DNA of 64,000 bases, taken from assembly GCF_033807715.1 (NCBI RefSeq), contig NC_084606.1:33998361-34062360 (forward strand). The letters run 5' to 3'. The stretch's first letter is position 1. Every line of letters begins with the position of its first letter. Positions 28,184 through 39,820 of the stretch are shown here, piece after piece. The position numbers and the translations under genes were made by a program. The notes under the pieces are model-generated. The model made no database searches. It was not told the DNA's origin and saw only the letters and a list, made by a program, of their open reading frames with translations. This stretch comes from Cololabis saira (taxonomy: Eukaryota; Chordata; Actinopteri; Beloniformes; Belonidae).

Positions 28184-28847
28184 GTATATTGTAATAATTA
28201 AGCTGCTGGACAGTGCTGCACTTTTGATCCTGTTGGTTGTTGTGATTGAGTCCTTTAGGCCCATTTTATATAATGTGAACTTAAAAAATATCTAAATATG
28301 AGTGCAGGGTTTAATCAGTATTAACTGGCTTTGTGTTTGAGTCAGTTCTGTTTATCAAGATGGATTTCTAAAAGTCAATGACCATTTAACCCAGTTTCAT
28401 CCCATCCATGTTAGAGTTTTTCCATAGGAAATATTTTCTGAATGAATGTTTGAAAGCCTACCCTCATTCCAGTGAGTTTATTAGGGATCCTCCTGCAGCC
28501 AAGAGGGTCACTGTAGAAGACTTCTGCGGGAATGAGTGGACGGACTAAAGAGAAAATGAGCCGTGACATGTACCTTATTTTAAAATAAACCCTTAAAACC
28601 AATAAAACACAGGAAAGTGGCACACCTGTTTGGCTGCCTTGGTCATGCGTGCAGCCTGTGTGCGTGAACAGAGACATGAAGGAGGGATGGAGGAGCGTCC
28701 TGCTGGAGATGTTAGGCAGGACCGTCTGCTCGGGTCTCTGGCAGAAGTGAATTAAAACGCTATATAACACGCATCTGACTGCACGTTTAAAGTTAATAAA
28801 ACGAACAGGTATCAACTTACCAATAACGGGTTTTCACGTCCCTGCAT
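26927..28847 (-). CDS. unrecognised 4-exon gene, 254 aa, tail-to-tail with arhgef15
   Basis: Exons on the - strand: 28847-28821 (MQGRENPLL), 28737-28626, 28544-28462, 27469-26927. Every intron is GT-AG, phases 0, 1 and 0 match, and the sum is 765 nt with one terminal stop. I do not recognise the family. Visible features: a moderately basic, Pro/Ser/Thr-rich N-terminal half with VRPLIPAEVFYSDPLG and ESDCSRLNTPRPIMSTS; a short patch PRPKRVILQLSEEEDQAVSN around residues 135-155 that looks like the start of an acidic helix; then a His/Gln-rich, probably disordered C-terminus. No signal peptide, membrane segment or known catalytic motif. The last intron carries the hairpin element at 27552-28153. 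Frame agreement over four exons is the main support; the short first exon is the weakest part. Confidence 0.55.
27552..28153. mobile_element. CAGGACTGTCTC hairpin element, copy 4, split by a retroposon
   Basis: Starts TACAGGACTGTCTCAG and ends CTGAGACAGTCCTGTA. Between about 27605 and 27850 a retroposon-like segment is inserted, starting AGATAAGATAAGATATTCC then TTTATTAGTCCCACAG. A TA microsatellite follows immediately after the element. Confidence 0.8.
28150..28184. repeat. TA microsatellite
   Basis: TA repeats abutting the right end of the hairpin element, consistent with slippage at a TA target site. Confidence 0.9.
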
Positions 28848-28849
28848 CG

Positions 28850-29630
28850 TCACTCACTTCGGGAAGGGAAAAGTTAGTAAAGTGCGACACCCTTCTTAGT
28901 TCCCTGGAGAAACCCCGTGCACTGAATAGTTTGTACACCCAAGAATAAAAAAAAAAAAAAAAAAAAAATTGAAGGGGTGAAGCTGTGAAAGTGCTTCCTC
29001 AAACTTCACCAGGTTTCACACTGGTTATTGTAAAAGGAATCCGAGTTTGTCAACATATGCATATTTTTATAATCTTGTCCCCTATGCAACAGCAATACCA
29101 GTTCTTTTCCAGTAGAGGGCGCAGTAACCCAGTGGCGTGCAATGTGAGTAAGGAATATAAACATGCATTTGTGATTGAGGTCCAGTACTATCATTGCAAC
29201 AAAATGATTTATCCAGAAAACACACTCCCAAGCGCTTAAATGGCTGCTGTATTGTACACCTTGGCGTCAGTGAATATTTAAATGACCCCTCTTTTGACCA
29301 CTTTCAGGAAGTGTTCTGATTGTACATCATGTCCAAGACCATCCCGTTTCCTCGAGTTGATGCTAAACCTGAGAGCCAGCTCTCCAGACTTAGTTCACAA
29401 TGCTCCATGCACTCACTGCACACAGACAACCCTCAGCATTTTCTGTTTGAGTGCTTCATTAACATTAATAAGATTCTGGTCTTGATGTCTGGGATAGCTT
29501 TTTGGAAATAGAGTGCATTTCTTGCACTTTACATAGACAACTTTTGCACTTTTCCTGCTGCTGCCCCCCCAACCCCATTTTCTTTAGAGCACAGTAGTTA
29601 AGAACCTGCACAATTGCAATGTCAAGAACA
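28850..29630. other. intergenic, nothing recognised
   Basis: Contains a poly-A run near 28949-28969. The short + strand frames at 29282-29511 show no family resemblance. Confidence 0.45.
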
Positions 29631-29633
29631 AGA

Positions 29634-29639
29634 TTTATT
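29634..29639 (-). terminator. polyadenylation signal of ZP gene A
   Basis: TTTATT on the + strand reads AATAAA on the coding strand, about 50 bases after the stop codon. Confidence 0.65.
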
Positions 29640-29687
29640 AAATTTTGTACATTTAAAAAATACACACAACCAACAAAGGGGGAAGCC

Positions 29688-32600
29688 TTAAGAGAAAGTC
29701 TTTTCTTGAACATATCCATTAGTCCCTGTAAATATATGGAAATGCAAGTCAGTAATGATCCAGCCATCTTACAGATACATCAGGCTTGAACCGTCACCTT
29801 TCCTGGCAGCAGCAAGTTTATGACCCCTGGCAGCAGCAAGTTTATGACCACTTGAGACCTTGATGTAGCGAGCAGTTGGGTGGTAGGCAGGCATGTATAC
29901 CAGTCTAGTTCTTTGGGTAGCAGCTGTGGTCTGATGTCTTGTAGTGGGCGCAGTGGGACTTGGACCTGAAAGACCGAAACCCATTAGGAATCCTACAATA
30001 CACTCCAATAGGATTGGCACTTACCACCTGGCCAAGAACCCACTGTACCTGTTGTGGGCTGCACAGTGTGCATGATGCTGCCAAAGCCTTCCGTGTCAGA
30101 CTCAAATGTATACACGGAGAAGAGACGGTTGAGACCAGCCAGAGGATATGTGCACTGTACAGTCACCCTACACAGGGATTTAAAAAAGATAATTTTGTTG
30201 GACTCAAAGCCAGCCATCCTGAAAGACTGGTTGGAAGTACATACCCCTCTGTAGCATTGTCAGAAGCAAAGTTGTCGTCAGAGCTGTAGAAAATCTTGTT
30301 TTGATACGTCACATTTTCCTTGATGAGCTTTATTTTAAAAAAAAACAAATTGGAAGGCCAGGTAGAACACAAGTTCCATGTAATTTTAACTCTGCATGGC
30401 ATTACCTTGACTATGGCTCCACAGCTGTTGACTGGAAAAGAGAAGAGCACTGCAGCACCACTGATTTCTTTGGGTTGACAGTGTTCATTCCTGAGGTGGA
30501 AGGTTGCTGGAGTCTGCCCAGTTGGGATGATTGTAGACAAGTCAGCTACCACAGTCATCCTTCCATCAGTGGAACACACTACAGAATTTGGAGAGGTGGT
30601 GTAAGCGCACACACACACTTTGACAGATTCAACTTGCTTGAAGCAAGAAACTCTTACAAATTAGTTCTCTGGAACTGAAGTGACATTTCTTGACACTGGA
30701 TGCTTGGACCTCTGATGTCACATGGTTCCTCACAAGGATCTCAAATGTACCAAGAAACCCCTCCAAAGTAACATCCTGCAAGACAAACAGTGGCATGAGC
30801 TGGGGGCGGATGGGGTGCAGACTGAGACCCCAAATGTTCTCACCCTGTATTCATAGCCACGAGTGAAGAGTGGAACATCAAGCAGCAGCCTCTGGCTATT
30901 GTTGGTCATGATGTAGCCACGCTCAGCCGCCAGTGCTGACGTTAGCAGGTCAGAACCAATGCTGATCTCCCACAGGTAGTCAAAAGGCCGGTAGTCAAGC
31001 TTGAAGCTGATGCAAGATGATGTGCAGTTGCTTTCAAAGGCTGGAGGAGCTATCCAATACAGCAGTGTGAGTACCTGGTAAATAACTAGAACAAGGCATC
31101 TTCAAATACAGGCTCAAGACTTACAGACATCCAGTAGTGCCACAGATGATGCTGTGTGGTAGTAAGGTTCACTTCCAGGCATAGTCAGCATGTAGTTGAT
31201 GTCCAGCGTGTGCAACATAGCTGCATGTTCCCTGGAGAACTGAGAGGGGATATAGGGTGAACCAGCATGATAGCAAAAGGATGTCACAGCACAAGTGTCC
31301 AAAGACAGTTACCTCCTGTATGACAACTGGGTCGTCAAAGGGCACCTTCAGAGTGTAGCTGTGGGTGTTGTTGGGTTCAGTTGCTTTTGTGAGGATGATG
31401 CCATCATTGCTGAAGGGCACACTAAAGTCATGCCCATTCAACTGGACTGAGGTCAAGTCCACATCTACAGGGATATGCCCAAGGTAGATGGTGAAAATTC
31501 CCTCTTCCAGGACAGTTTTGTCTTCAATGACAAGCTCACACGGCAGTAGTGGAGTAACCACAATCCTGTGACATCTGATCACGGTCTCCTTGTAATCCTC
31601 ATCCATCAACACTTGCTTGAAGTAGAAATTGAAGACGTAGAACTCAAAGATGGCACCCTTCACAAAGCTCTGAAACACATTGCCAGGTTTTAGGCTAGAA
31701 GTTAAGGCCAAGTTGGCGAGGTGTTTCCATGGTTCTACCTCACCTTCCTGTACCCTCCCTTTGCATTATAGGGAACACCAATGTGGATTGTGGTGTTGCG
31801 CTTCTCTGTGATGAAGCCACTCTGGTCTGCAACTGCCTGCTCCACATCATCACCATTAAGTCCAACACTGATCTGTGAGCCACCAAGACTGGGGTACAGA
31901 GCTTCTGGGGTCTCCCATGTCATGTAGCCACCATCATGTGATGCCTCATCTGTTCAGAAATCATGTTCACATCTTCATGAAGAAAACTGGAGTTGCACAA
32001 GCTCAGCTAAGAGACAGGGGTCACTTACATGTAGAGCAAGCAGCCACTAGGTCAACCATGAGGACAACCCAGCTTTGTCTGGAGAACACACTGGCATGGA
32101 CCACCTCTACCGGAACACCATTCACCTGCACAGACACATTACTCAAACCCAGGTTAGGGCTTAAACATTGCCAGCAAGCCATCGTAATGTTACCTCAGTG
32201 GTGTACGAGTCATGTTGTCCATATGGTGTACGAAACACAATTCGCTCATCCGTCACAGCAAACACATAGCCACGTTCACGGGCCTCAGAGAAGTTCATGG
32301 GTGGCAGCTGCTCATCTGGACTTTGAAGGATCACCTGCCAATCTGATGTGGATGAGCTATACACCTAGAGAAGAGTGTTTGACAAGTCTTCAATTGGTGG
32401 ACACCAATGAGAAGAGAGTTGAGGCGAGGGAACATACAGGCTTAAGAGAATTCCAGTCATCACTCATCCCAGAATGGCAGCCAATGTCACCCTCCACAGA
32501 CACCTGCAAAGAACATGCGTTAAGAAACAAAACTGACATGTTAAACTTTTGTCTCCTCCCCAAACTTACTTCCATGTAATTGACCTCACAAGAAACTTCT

Positions 32601-33367
32601 CTGATAGACCAGGGAAGTTGGGGAACACAGGTCCTTTTCAATGCATAGTGCGTTTCCTCTCCATTAAGGGTTGTGAGCAGATTAAAACTGAATGTGTACC
32701 CATCATCCTAAAGGGGCAAGTGTGTAAAAGAGAATGTGGTGTTAGCATCAGCAGTTAAGCTGGGGTGGAGGTTTTAAAAACTACATACACAAAACATACC
32801 TCCTTTTCTGTGTGACAGCTGAAGTAAGAGGCTCTGAGCTCCACAAGACCCAGGAAGGGAAGAACACCGAGTGTATAGCCACATTCTGCTGCATACGACT
32901 CAGTGAGGACATACACACCTGTCCTGTCTGAAAGCACGTCACAGGTATAGAAGCCCCATTATGTCACACAAGCGGCTGTAAATACTCCCCACGGCTTGTG
33001 GTTTCCACAAGGACTCACCAACAGCCTCAAAGCGAGGATCTTCTCCAGCAACAGCAATATCAACGGCTACCATGAAGTAACGATCATGACACTCCATTTG
33101 AAGTTCTTCTGTCATGGTTAAAATAAATAAGACACAGTACGTAGGATACCCACTAGTTTTTTTCAGCTCTGCAAAAATTTATTTTTTTTTTTTTTAAACT
33201 TACCTTCTACATTGAAGTCACATTCAGCAGTTGACCACACAGACAAGAGTAAAGTCAGACTAGAGTAAAACAAGCATGACAAAGATTAATCAATATTCTT
33301 TTGTGTCTTTTTTTTCCTTTTACAACATGCAAATGACAACATACCCAAAGCTAAACTTGAAAGCCAT
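29688..33367 (-). CDS. egg-envelope ZP-N repeat protein, ZPAX-like, array copy A (18 exons, 783 aa)
   Basis: Exons, 5' to 3': 33367-33345, 33259-33204, 33108-33019, 32927-32800, 32707-32570, 32503-32438, 32364-32194, 32125-32029, 31949-31744, 31669-31313, 31239-31125, 31049-30844, 30775-30658, 30578-30406, 30327-30245, 30167-30049, 29965-29798, 29725-29688. All are GT-AG with matching phases; 2352 nt. Signal peptide MAFKFSFGLTLLLSVWSTAE, then about six successive ZP-N-like units of roughly 100 residues (first begins MECHDRYFMV; last has FSFPVNSCGAIV and VTVQCTYPL). A Pro/Thr-rich tail follows and the protein stops: no ZP-C half, consensus furin site or membrane anchor is seen. Family knowledge: ZPAX-type proteins are oocyte-made egg-coat components. 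The ZPAX label is by resemblance; ZP2-like is the alternative. Confidence 0.85.
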
Positions 33368-33500
33368 AGCTGCTGATGTGTAGCCAGTGTCTAAAGCTAG
33401 TCTAGATGCTAGCAAACTACAGCTACTGACCACCACAAGCTCAAGTAAAGCACTTGTTCCTGACCAGACAGGCACCATGTAGCACAGTCTTACACACCAG

Positions 33501-33552
33501 CTTTTATGAGCACATTCCCTCATTAACCAACCCACCAGCAGCTACACAGGTG
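33501..33552 (-). promoter_or_regulatory. TATA-like element and E-box upstream of ZP gene A
   Basis: On the coding strand, CTCATAAAAG (33510-33501) lies about 140 bases before the ATG, and CACCTG (33552-33547) lies about 40 bases further upstream. The same pair with the same spacing precedes copies B and C. Oocyte ZP genes in vertebrates are activated by FIGLA through E-boxes, so the match is suggestive. Confidence 0.5.
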
Positions 33553-34176
33553 CTGCCCATTGTAAATTAGCACTGTGTGTCAGTAGCATTACTGCTAAAA
33601 TGATTATATTTTCTTTCTATTCGTCTGCTTTGAATCGAAACAGCAGTGACTTATTGGGTACAAAAAGATAGACTTCGGATCTGCAACTTTCTATGTCATT
33701 TTCAGATTCACATTAAAGGATATATCTCATATTAAAATTTTCCCAGTGGACATGAAGCTTGTGGTATTAACTGAGGATTCTTAAATGCTTGAAGACTCTG
33801 GCCACGTTCACACTGTAGGTTTTTACCGATATTTTTACCGAAATCCAATTTTTTTGCATTGTTGTTTACAGTACATTATCAGTTTAATGTGACCTTAATC
33901 ACACTTAGCTAGTGTGGTTGCATGACAATTATGGATGAGAAGGTGATAGTGGTTAGCCATTGGTTGAACCAACTGACAATCAATCATATTAGAAATTAAT
34001 TTAATGCTTTTTAATGCTATTATTAGAGAGCCTATCGGGATTTTTGACTGTTGATTTTTTAATTTATGGATTGACTGGGAAGCTGAGAAATTCCTTTGTT
34101 TAGGCATCAATCATGTAATCAAGTTATCAAAAAATAATAAAAGGAAAGAATGTAATCAGTAAGTTACTGAAATAAA
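33553..34176. other. intergenic, nothing recognised
   Basis: A/T-rich sequence upstream of ZP gene A. No coding frame or clear repeat boundary. Confidence 0.45.
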
Positions 34177-34554
34177 AATAAATGACATGGGAGGCGTTGG
34201 CACCGTCACCCACAATGTGAAGCCTACAGCAGGTACTGTGATCTTGCCCTGTGCCTCACCCATATTGGGATGCAATATAACTGGCCTTCTCTCCCAGGGC
34301 CACCAAGTCCTGAGCCCACTACAGAACAGACAACAGCTTCTCCCCAAAGAACTAGAATGCCCGTCATGCACCTGCCTGCTTACTTCCCTCGTTACATCAA
34401 GGTCTCAAGGGTTTATAATCCTGGTGGTCCTTCTGGAAAAGGTGAGAATTTACAGTTCAACTTTGAGATGTTTGTGCTCTATTAACCCTTGTTTCTGTCC
34501 CTTGTAGGTACTAAAGGACACATGCAAGTTAAGGAAACTGCTGCCCTGGGTTGA
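34177..34554 (+). pseudogene. inverted 3' fragment of a fourth ZPAX-like gene
   Basis: On the + strand, opposite to the array, the end of exon 16 (to 34232, encoding THNVKPTA), the whole of exon 17 (34298-34441, 48 codons, GHQVL frame shifted; PSPEPTTEQTTASPQRTR in the gene frame) and exon 18 (34508-34554, TKGHMQVKETAALG then stop) are present with intact GT-AG sites. The intron between 16 and 17 matches that of copy C closely. Everything upstream of mid-exon 16 is missing, so it cannot make the protein. Confidence 0.85.
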
Positions 34555-35775
34555 GGGTGGGGGGACTTCACTTTTAAATAGAACTCTGAATTTAACAAAG
34601 CTTGTCCTTTAACTTGGTGTGTGGTTTTATTTTGTGCTCAGTCTAGGAACTGCACCTGGTTGGCTTTGATCTGGAAGTTAAAATGTTTGGAAGCTGCAAC
34701 CTTACATCAGATACCTTAACTACTAAACCAAATTAAAATGGCTAAACGACTTGCCATAACATTTTTCAATTTTTAACAGATTTTTCGCCTCTGTCCATCC
34801 CAATGTTTCAGATGCCACTCTTAAGGCTCTCTGACGATGACTACTGTAGCTCCATCTTACCTGTTCCACAGCTATGCCTCCAATTTGGCCATGAGCCAAA
34901 TGGGCACAGCTAAGTAGCTGTTTGGCTAAACATCCTGGAAGGTGTTGGGGCATAGGTATGAGCACTGGTAACCAGGGATGAGGAATTGTTTTATAAATTT
35001 TTTTCCCAAAGTAAAGCTGTCTGCATATGTTAGTACTATGACTTGGTAAAAACCATTATCCATGCCTTGGATAATGACTTAGACTAGGCTAAATAGAATT
35101 GTTAGCCTACTCTAACATTCTATTTGGATTCCATATTAAAGCGAAACACGAAAGGAAGACTGTTATGACAGCTGTAATGTTTTTCTTAGTGTTGAAATGT
35201 GTTGCAGTAAGACTGGTCAACATAAACATGAGTGATGAATAGATAAGTTTAAGAGATGGATGCAAATCTATAAGATCTAAGCGACAAACAAAAAGGTGCA
35301 ACCTAAGGTGACACCATGACAGATGTGCGGCACTGCCCCACACACCAGGATGGATTAGACCGCAACAAGCCACCACACCACCGCAAGAAATTACCCCCAG
35401 GGCCACCACAAGCACCAAATCCTGCACCAGATGCGTGAGCCTCAGCCTCACATATACCCCTTGATGTCCCCACTGCAGGCGAGGATCTGACATCCGACAC
35501 ACACCGACGACCCTGGACCCCCCCCCAGGCAGAACAAGGCCCGAACAGCCAGCCCTCCTCCATCCCGGTCAAATTTATCTGGTTTTCTTCATTTTGAATA
35601 TGTGTGTTTTGGAATGTGTGAGGTCATTAAAAAAGAAAGATGTGGCAGGCAGGGTGGAAGGAAGCATCCCTAGCTTTTCCCGTAGCTGAAATGTTTGTTT
35701 TTATTGATTTATTTGGGATGGAGTCAGGTCAGGGGGTAAGGTATGTTTCCAGTTATGGTAGTCAGCTCATTGACT
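34555..35775. other. no gene; C-rich patch
   Basis: No coding frame is supported. 35310-35575 is C/A-rich (CCACCACACCACCGC and a poly-C run) and looks like a repeat fragment I cannot name. Confidence 0.4.
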
Positions 35776-35940
35776 GCGTTTAAATGCAGTCAATAACCCT
35801 TTTAAAACCCAAATATTAGCAACATGTAAACACCAATAACCCCTTTGAATAACCGAAATTTGCTCATATTCGGGTTTTTAAAAACTCGAATATGACCCCT
35901 GGGTTACTCCTTTTAAAACCAGAAAATTTTGATTTGAAGT
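35776..35940. mobile_element. fragment of TTTACATGCA-type MITE
   Basis: Shares GCAGTCAATAACCC, CATGTAAACACCAATAAC and GACCCCTGGGTTACTCC with the inverse of the element at 21351-21954. Only one half is present. Confidence 0.6.
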
Positions 35941-36359
35941 GTGCATTTTCTGTATTAACAGCGTTTGTCGGGAATACACTGTGCGATATTTTGAATCGTA
36001 TGAGACTGCCCCATCTCACACTGCATGACTAGATCGCGGAGTTCAAAAGTTCAGAGCCCACGATTTATGTTCTCACACTGTACGAGCCGATGCTCGGATG
36101 CGACCCGTCTGCTGACACTATACGATCATAATCCTCCCGTCGGACCTCTGTGTACTGGAACTCGAGGCCGGTTCTGGGGCACGGGTAGGCTGTTCCAGCC
36201 CAAACGTGCGTCCTGCCCACCTGATCAAAGGTTATGGGATCCTTTATTTTTTTTATAATTTTATTTTTTTATATATTTAAAAAATCCCAAAATATCTGTA
36301 CCGTTTCTGGTTGGGTGGTCACTGCGCATCATTTTTAGACATAACGATGGACACATACC

Positions 36360-36368
36360 GCAAAAAGT
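36360..36368. repeat. 9-bp direct repeat GCAAAAAGT, left
   Basis: Target-site-duplication candidate for the element at 36369-39963. The same nine bases lie at 39964-39972. The host sequence CGCAAAAAGTTGTG, continuous in inverted form at 16630-16650, confirms that the two sides were once joined. Confidence 0.75.
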
Positions 36369-36544
36369 GAGAAGGGTATGGCTGCAGACCCGGAGGCAGC
36401 AGATCTGAGCAGCAGATCTGAACCGCAGTTCTAGACGTCACAGAGCCCCCTACTGGATTACTTTATAACTGCAACTAAATCAACAGTTCAGATCGAGACT
36501 TCTCGTTTTTTTCCATCAGCGTGCTCTTTTCTCCTTTTCTCAAG

Positions 36545-38889
36545 ATGGATGACGACCGGAGTGTGAGTATAGACTAATCCGGCGACCGGTTTGTGTGCGC
36601 CGCCATCTTGCGGCGGCGCCATTGCTGCGGTGGCAGGTGACAATCTGCCACCGCAGCGCTGTTATTGTAACATGACGCTCTACAGCATCATTATAGCTGG
36701 ATTGATGATGTTAGACAGTGGCCTTCCATAAATAATGAAGGTATCTTAAATTAATGCTGATGTTAATTTATAAATAATGATTTGTTTGAGCGATAAGCAG
36801 GAAAGAATAGAGGAATAGGGAGATAAGGGAGTGTATGATTAAACACTGTAATATAGCTCTCTCCACCTCCTCTCCTTACGAGGCATGTCTGCACAATTAA
36901 ATATTACCTGTGTATGTTTTGTTTAATTTTAGGTATCCAATAATATTTTATTGATCGCCTGGCGTCCGATGACGAAAAAAAACGCAATTACAGGTCTCTA
37001 ATTGAAGGGCAGAACTATCTCAGCTCCGGATGATACAGAATACATGCATACATAACCCCAATCTGCAGATAAAACTAGTTTGTTGAGGAAAAAATATTAA
37101 CTCTATTTGTAGCTGCAGAAGAAAAAAATAATCTCACGAGGAAAACAAAAATATTGCTCATGTCTCGGAGCCTCTTCAGCATAAAAAAAAAGAAAAGAGA
37201 AGTAAGAGTAATAAAAAAGATGTACTGTATGTTGTACTATTATACTAATTTATTGAAACACATGGCGAGTCAAACATCTACCAAAGCAGCTGTCAAACAC
37301 TAAACAAGGTAGTAAGACGTGGGTTGTGCAGAACTGCGGCAGTAAATCCTCATCGGAGCTCCACTAGTAGTGATTTCATATGGATCAAACCGTTAATAAT
37401 CATTATTTTCTCCATATACCGCTCCCTGGCTTCCTTGTTTAAGGTATCCAGGTAAATTCCAGTTCCTTTCCAGCAGTTTAACATCTTTTTTTTGCGTTCC
37501 GTCTGTTCACTTGGTGAAACAGAAAAGTGGTTTTGACAGTCCGTCCCGTCTTCATTCACTATCAAAACAAATGCACGTGACGGGACAGGAGTTTTCCGAT
37601 GATACAAATACATTAAGAGAGCCTGGCAGGGAGCGGAGTAATAGATCCATACGTATATATGTCTATGGGCTGGAGCGGAGGAGCGGAGCCGCCACCGCAG
37701 TAATGGCGGCCCGCTCGACTTCCGGGTTTCGCCGGATTCGTCTATTACCGTGAATCACATTTTTTGTGTATTCTTTTCAAGATATATTGGCACTTAATTG
37801 ATCTGCAAAAGTGATTTAATCAATCAGTGAAATGCCTAACATGATCCACAAACTATATTGTTAAGTTAAATTTGACAGAGAACACAATTTCTATTGTCTG
37901 CAATATATATGTTTCATTTATTATGTGCAATAAGAACATGATCTCTGGTATATTACCAATCATTACCAAGATTAATCTTGTAAATAATGTCATGGTTATT
38001 ATATTGATCATATATTTTTACTATTATTGTTAGGGTTGTTATTTTTTTCGTCCCAATAATTCATTGTTCATATATTGTTTGTTATTGCTACTCTTCAATC
38101 AACTGTGCAGTTGCTGCTGTAACTGTGGATTTCCCCATTGTGGGACAATTGAAGAAATATCTTAACTTATCTTTTTATTCATATTATACATTATGTGTGT
38201 TTATATAACTATTCACATTTATATCACTATATAGCCTATATTTAGATATTTTGTGGACAGAAATTTAGCTAATCCAGTGCATAAGATGAAAATGTATATT
38301 TGTCCGTTATTAGGTTTTGGCCCAGTTTTGTCTGTAAAACAGTGTAAAAATATTAACTTGGACTAATTGAACACTCTTTTTTAGGTACACATAACAATCC
38401 AGAAAGGAAGGGCCTTGCCCCAACTTCACAGATGCACATCATGCTGCAATAACTACCACTGTCCATTCTGCAGCCCTACAGTTTACTACCCCTCCCCGTT
38501 GAACAAATGTCAGATACACATGGATCTTCATTTTAACAGAGCTGTTAGCCATGAAGGTAAAGTTTGAAAACATTCTCCCTGTGTGTGTGCATATAGTGCA
38601 TGCTGGAACTTCATTGTTGATGCAGGATTTGTATTTTTAAGTGACAATTTGTAATGGAAAACTGATTATATAATAATATTTATATCTATGTGCTTATGTT
38701 TAAGAATACACCATTCACAGATGTGGACTGGGATGTCGGCCGCAGCTGCATTATCACTGTCCATACTGCAGTTCAACAATAAAACGGAAAGACGATTTTA
38801 TTAAACATATACATTGGTGCAAGAAGAAACCAGGTTCCAACCCTACAGTCCCACCAACCACCACCACCCCCCAGGCACCAACCACCTGA
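36545..38889 (+). CDS. transposon-borne zinc-finger protein, 3 exons, 124 aa
   Basis: Exons 36545-36562 (MDDDRS), 38385-38556 and 38705-38889, with GT-AG introns, phases 0 and 1, and a 375-nt open frame ending in TGA. The protein has two Cys/His modules. The first is HRCTSCCNNYHCPFC followed by H-x3-H; the second is HRCGLGCRPQLHYHCPYC followed by x12-H-x3-C. A Lys-rich patch and a Pro/Thr tail (PTVPPTTTTPQAPTT) follow. The internal symmetry (HRC-x2-C, then YHCP-x-C) shows a duplicated finger. It sits wholly between the inverted repeats of the 3.6-kb element. Its function is unknown; DNA binding is an inference from the finger pattern. Similar YHCP-x-C finger pairs are, as I recall, frequent in fish repeats. 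The tiny first exon is inferred from frame and a good donor. Confidence 0.6.
36575..37750. mobile_element. element nested in intron 1 of the zinc-finger gene, with a reading-frame fossil
   Basis: Left end (AATCCGGCGA then CGCCGCCAT, GCTGCGGTGGC) and right end (inverse: AATCCGGCGA, GGGCCGCCAT, ACTGCGGTGGCGG) mirror each other. On the - strand, 37613-37350 reads GIYLDTLNKEARERYMEKI, then a one-base shift restores a PYEI-like continuation. This resembles the opening of a recurrent fish transposon-linked protein that I cannot name with certainty. Confidence 0.45.
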
Positions 38890-39022
38890 GTGTTTTTTCA
38901 GCTGTTTTTTTTCTCTGCAGATCTCCTTAATGTGGGATGTGACTGCACCTGCACTGAATATATATTATATACTGTACATTTAATCAAGATGAGACAATTG
39001 TTTACCCCAAGTTATATTGTTA

Positions 39023-39028
39023 AATAAA
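39023..39028 (+). terminator. polyadenylation signal of the zinc-finger gene
   Basis: AATAAA 134 bases after the stop codon, inside the transposon. Confidence 0.55.
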
Positions 39029-39707
39029 TGTTATATTGTTCTGTTTGGGAATTTTGGACTTAATACTACCATACTTACCATTTCAGTATATCAAAGTGTT
39101 TTTATTTCTTTATTTCTTTTTTTAACAATTACTACAACAAAAGTGAGGACTTGACACCCAAATACACTATGTTGTAGTGGGTTTGATCAATGCTGTTCAA
39201 GTTTTGTTCAAGACAGTTGTCATCTTCTCTGTAATATATCCCACTAAACGCCACATCTTAGTCCTCTCTGTCAGTGGCAAGACAGTTGTCATCTTCTCTG
39301 TCCCAGTCTCTTTTCATATTCACGCAATTGCAACACCTTTATAATTCTGTGCATATAACAGTCCTGCAGAGACATGGTAAAATACCAAGCCTCAATCACG
39401 ACATTATCTATGATGTTTATGGTTGCTCAGTGTTTAAATATATATTTATTGTCATTAGGCTAAAAACAAGTAAAGACTAATTTTTTTATATTGCCTCATT
39501 CATGATTTAAAGAAATAATTTAAAATTTCACCTTAATTTGATAACAGTCTTAACTGCACCTACTGGTGTTGCCTGTGATCTAAATCTCTTGCCACAAAAA
39601 AAAGAGCCTTCCAGCAAAGACCTATGCTCTACAAATGACATCTGAAATAGTGCTGAATGAGCTACGAATCCCTGCCGTTTACCCTGGAAGTAAGTTCTTT
39701 AATTATA

Positions 39708-39820
39708 AGCTCCATCCTCATTATCAATTAAATCTTCATATATTGAGCCTCATTATCAATTAAATCTTCATATTTAAGCTCCATGCCTCATTATCAATTA
39801 AATCTTCATATATTTATTAA
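39708..39820 (+). repeat. short tandem repeat, about 3 units
   Basis: CTCATTATCAATTAAATCTTCATAT recurs three times with spacers of about 10-15 bases, near the right end of the long-TIR element. Confidence 0.85.

Noticed and set aside
31875..32579. 234-aa + strand frame antisense to ZP gene A
   Set aside because: Shadow of exons 6-9 of the - strand gene; it crosses intron boundaries without regard to them.
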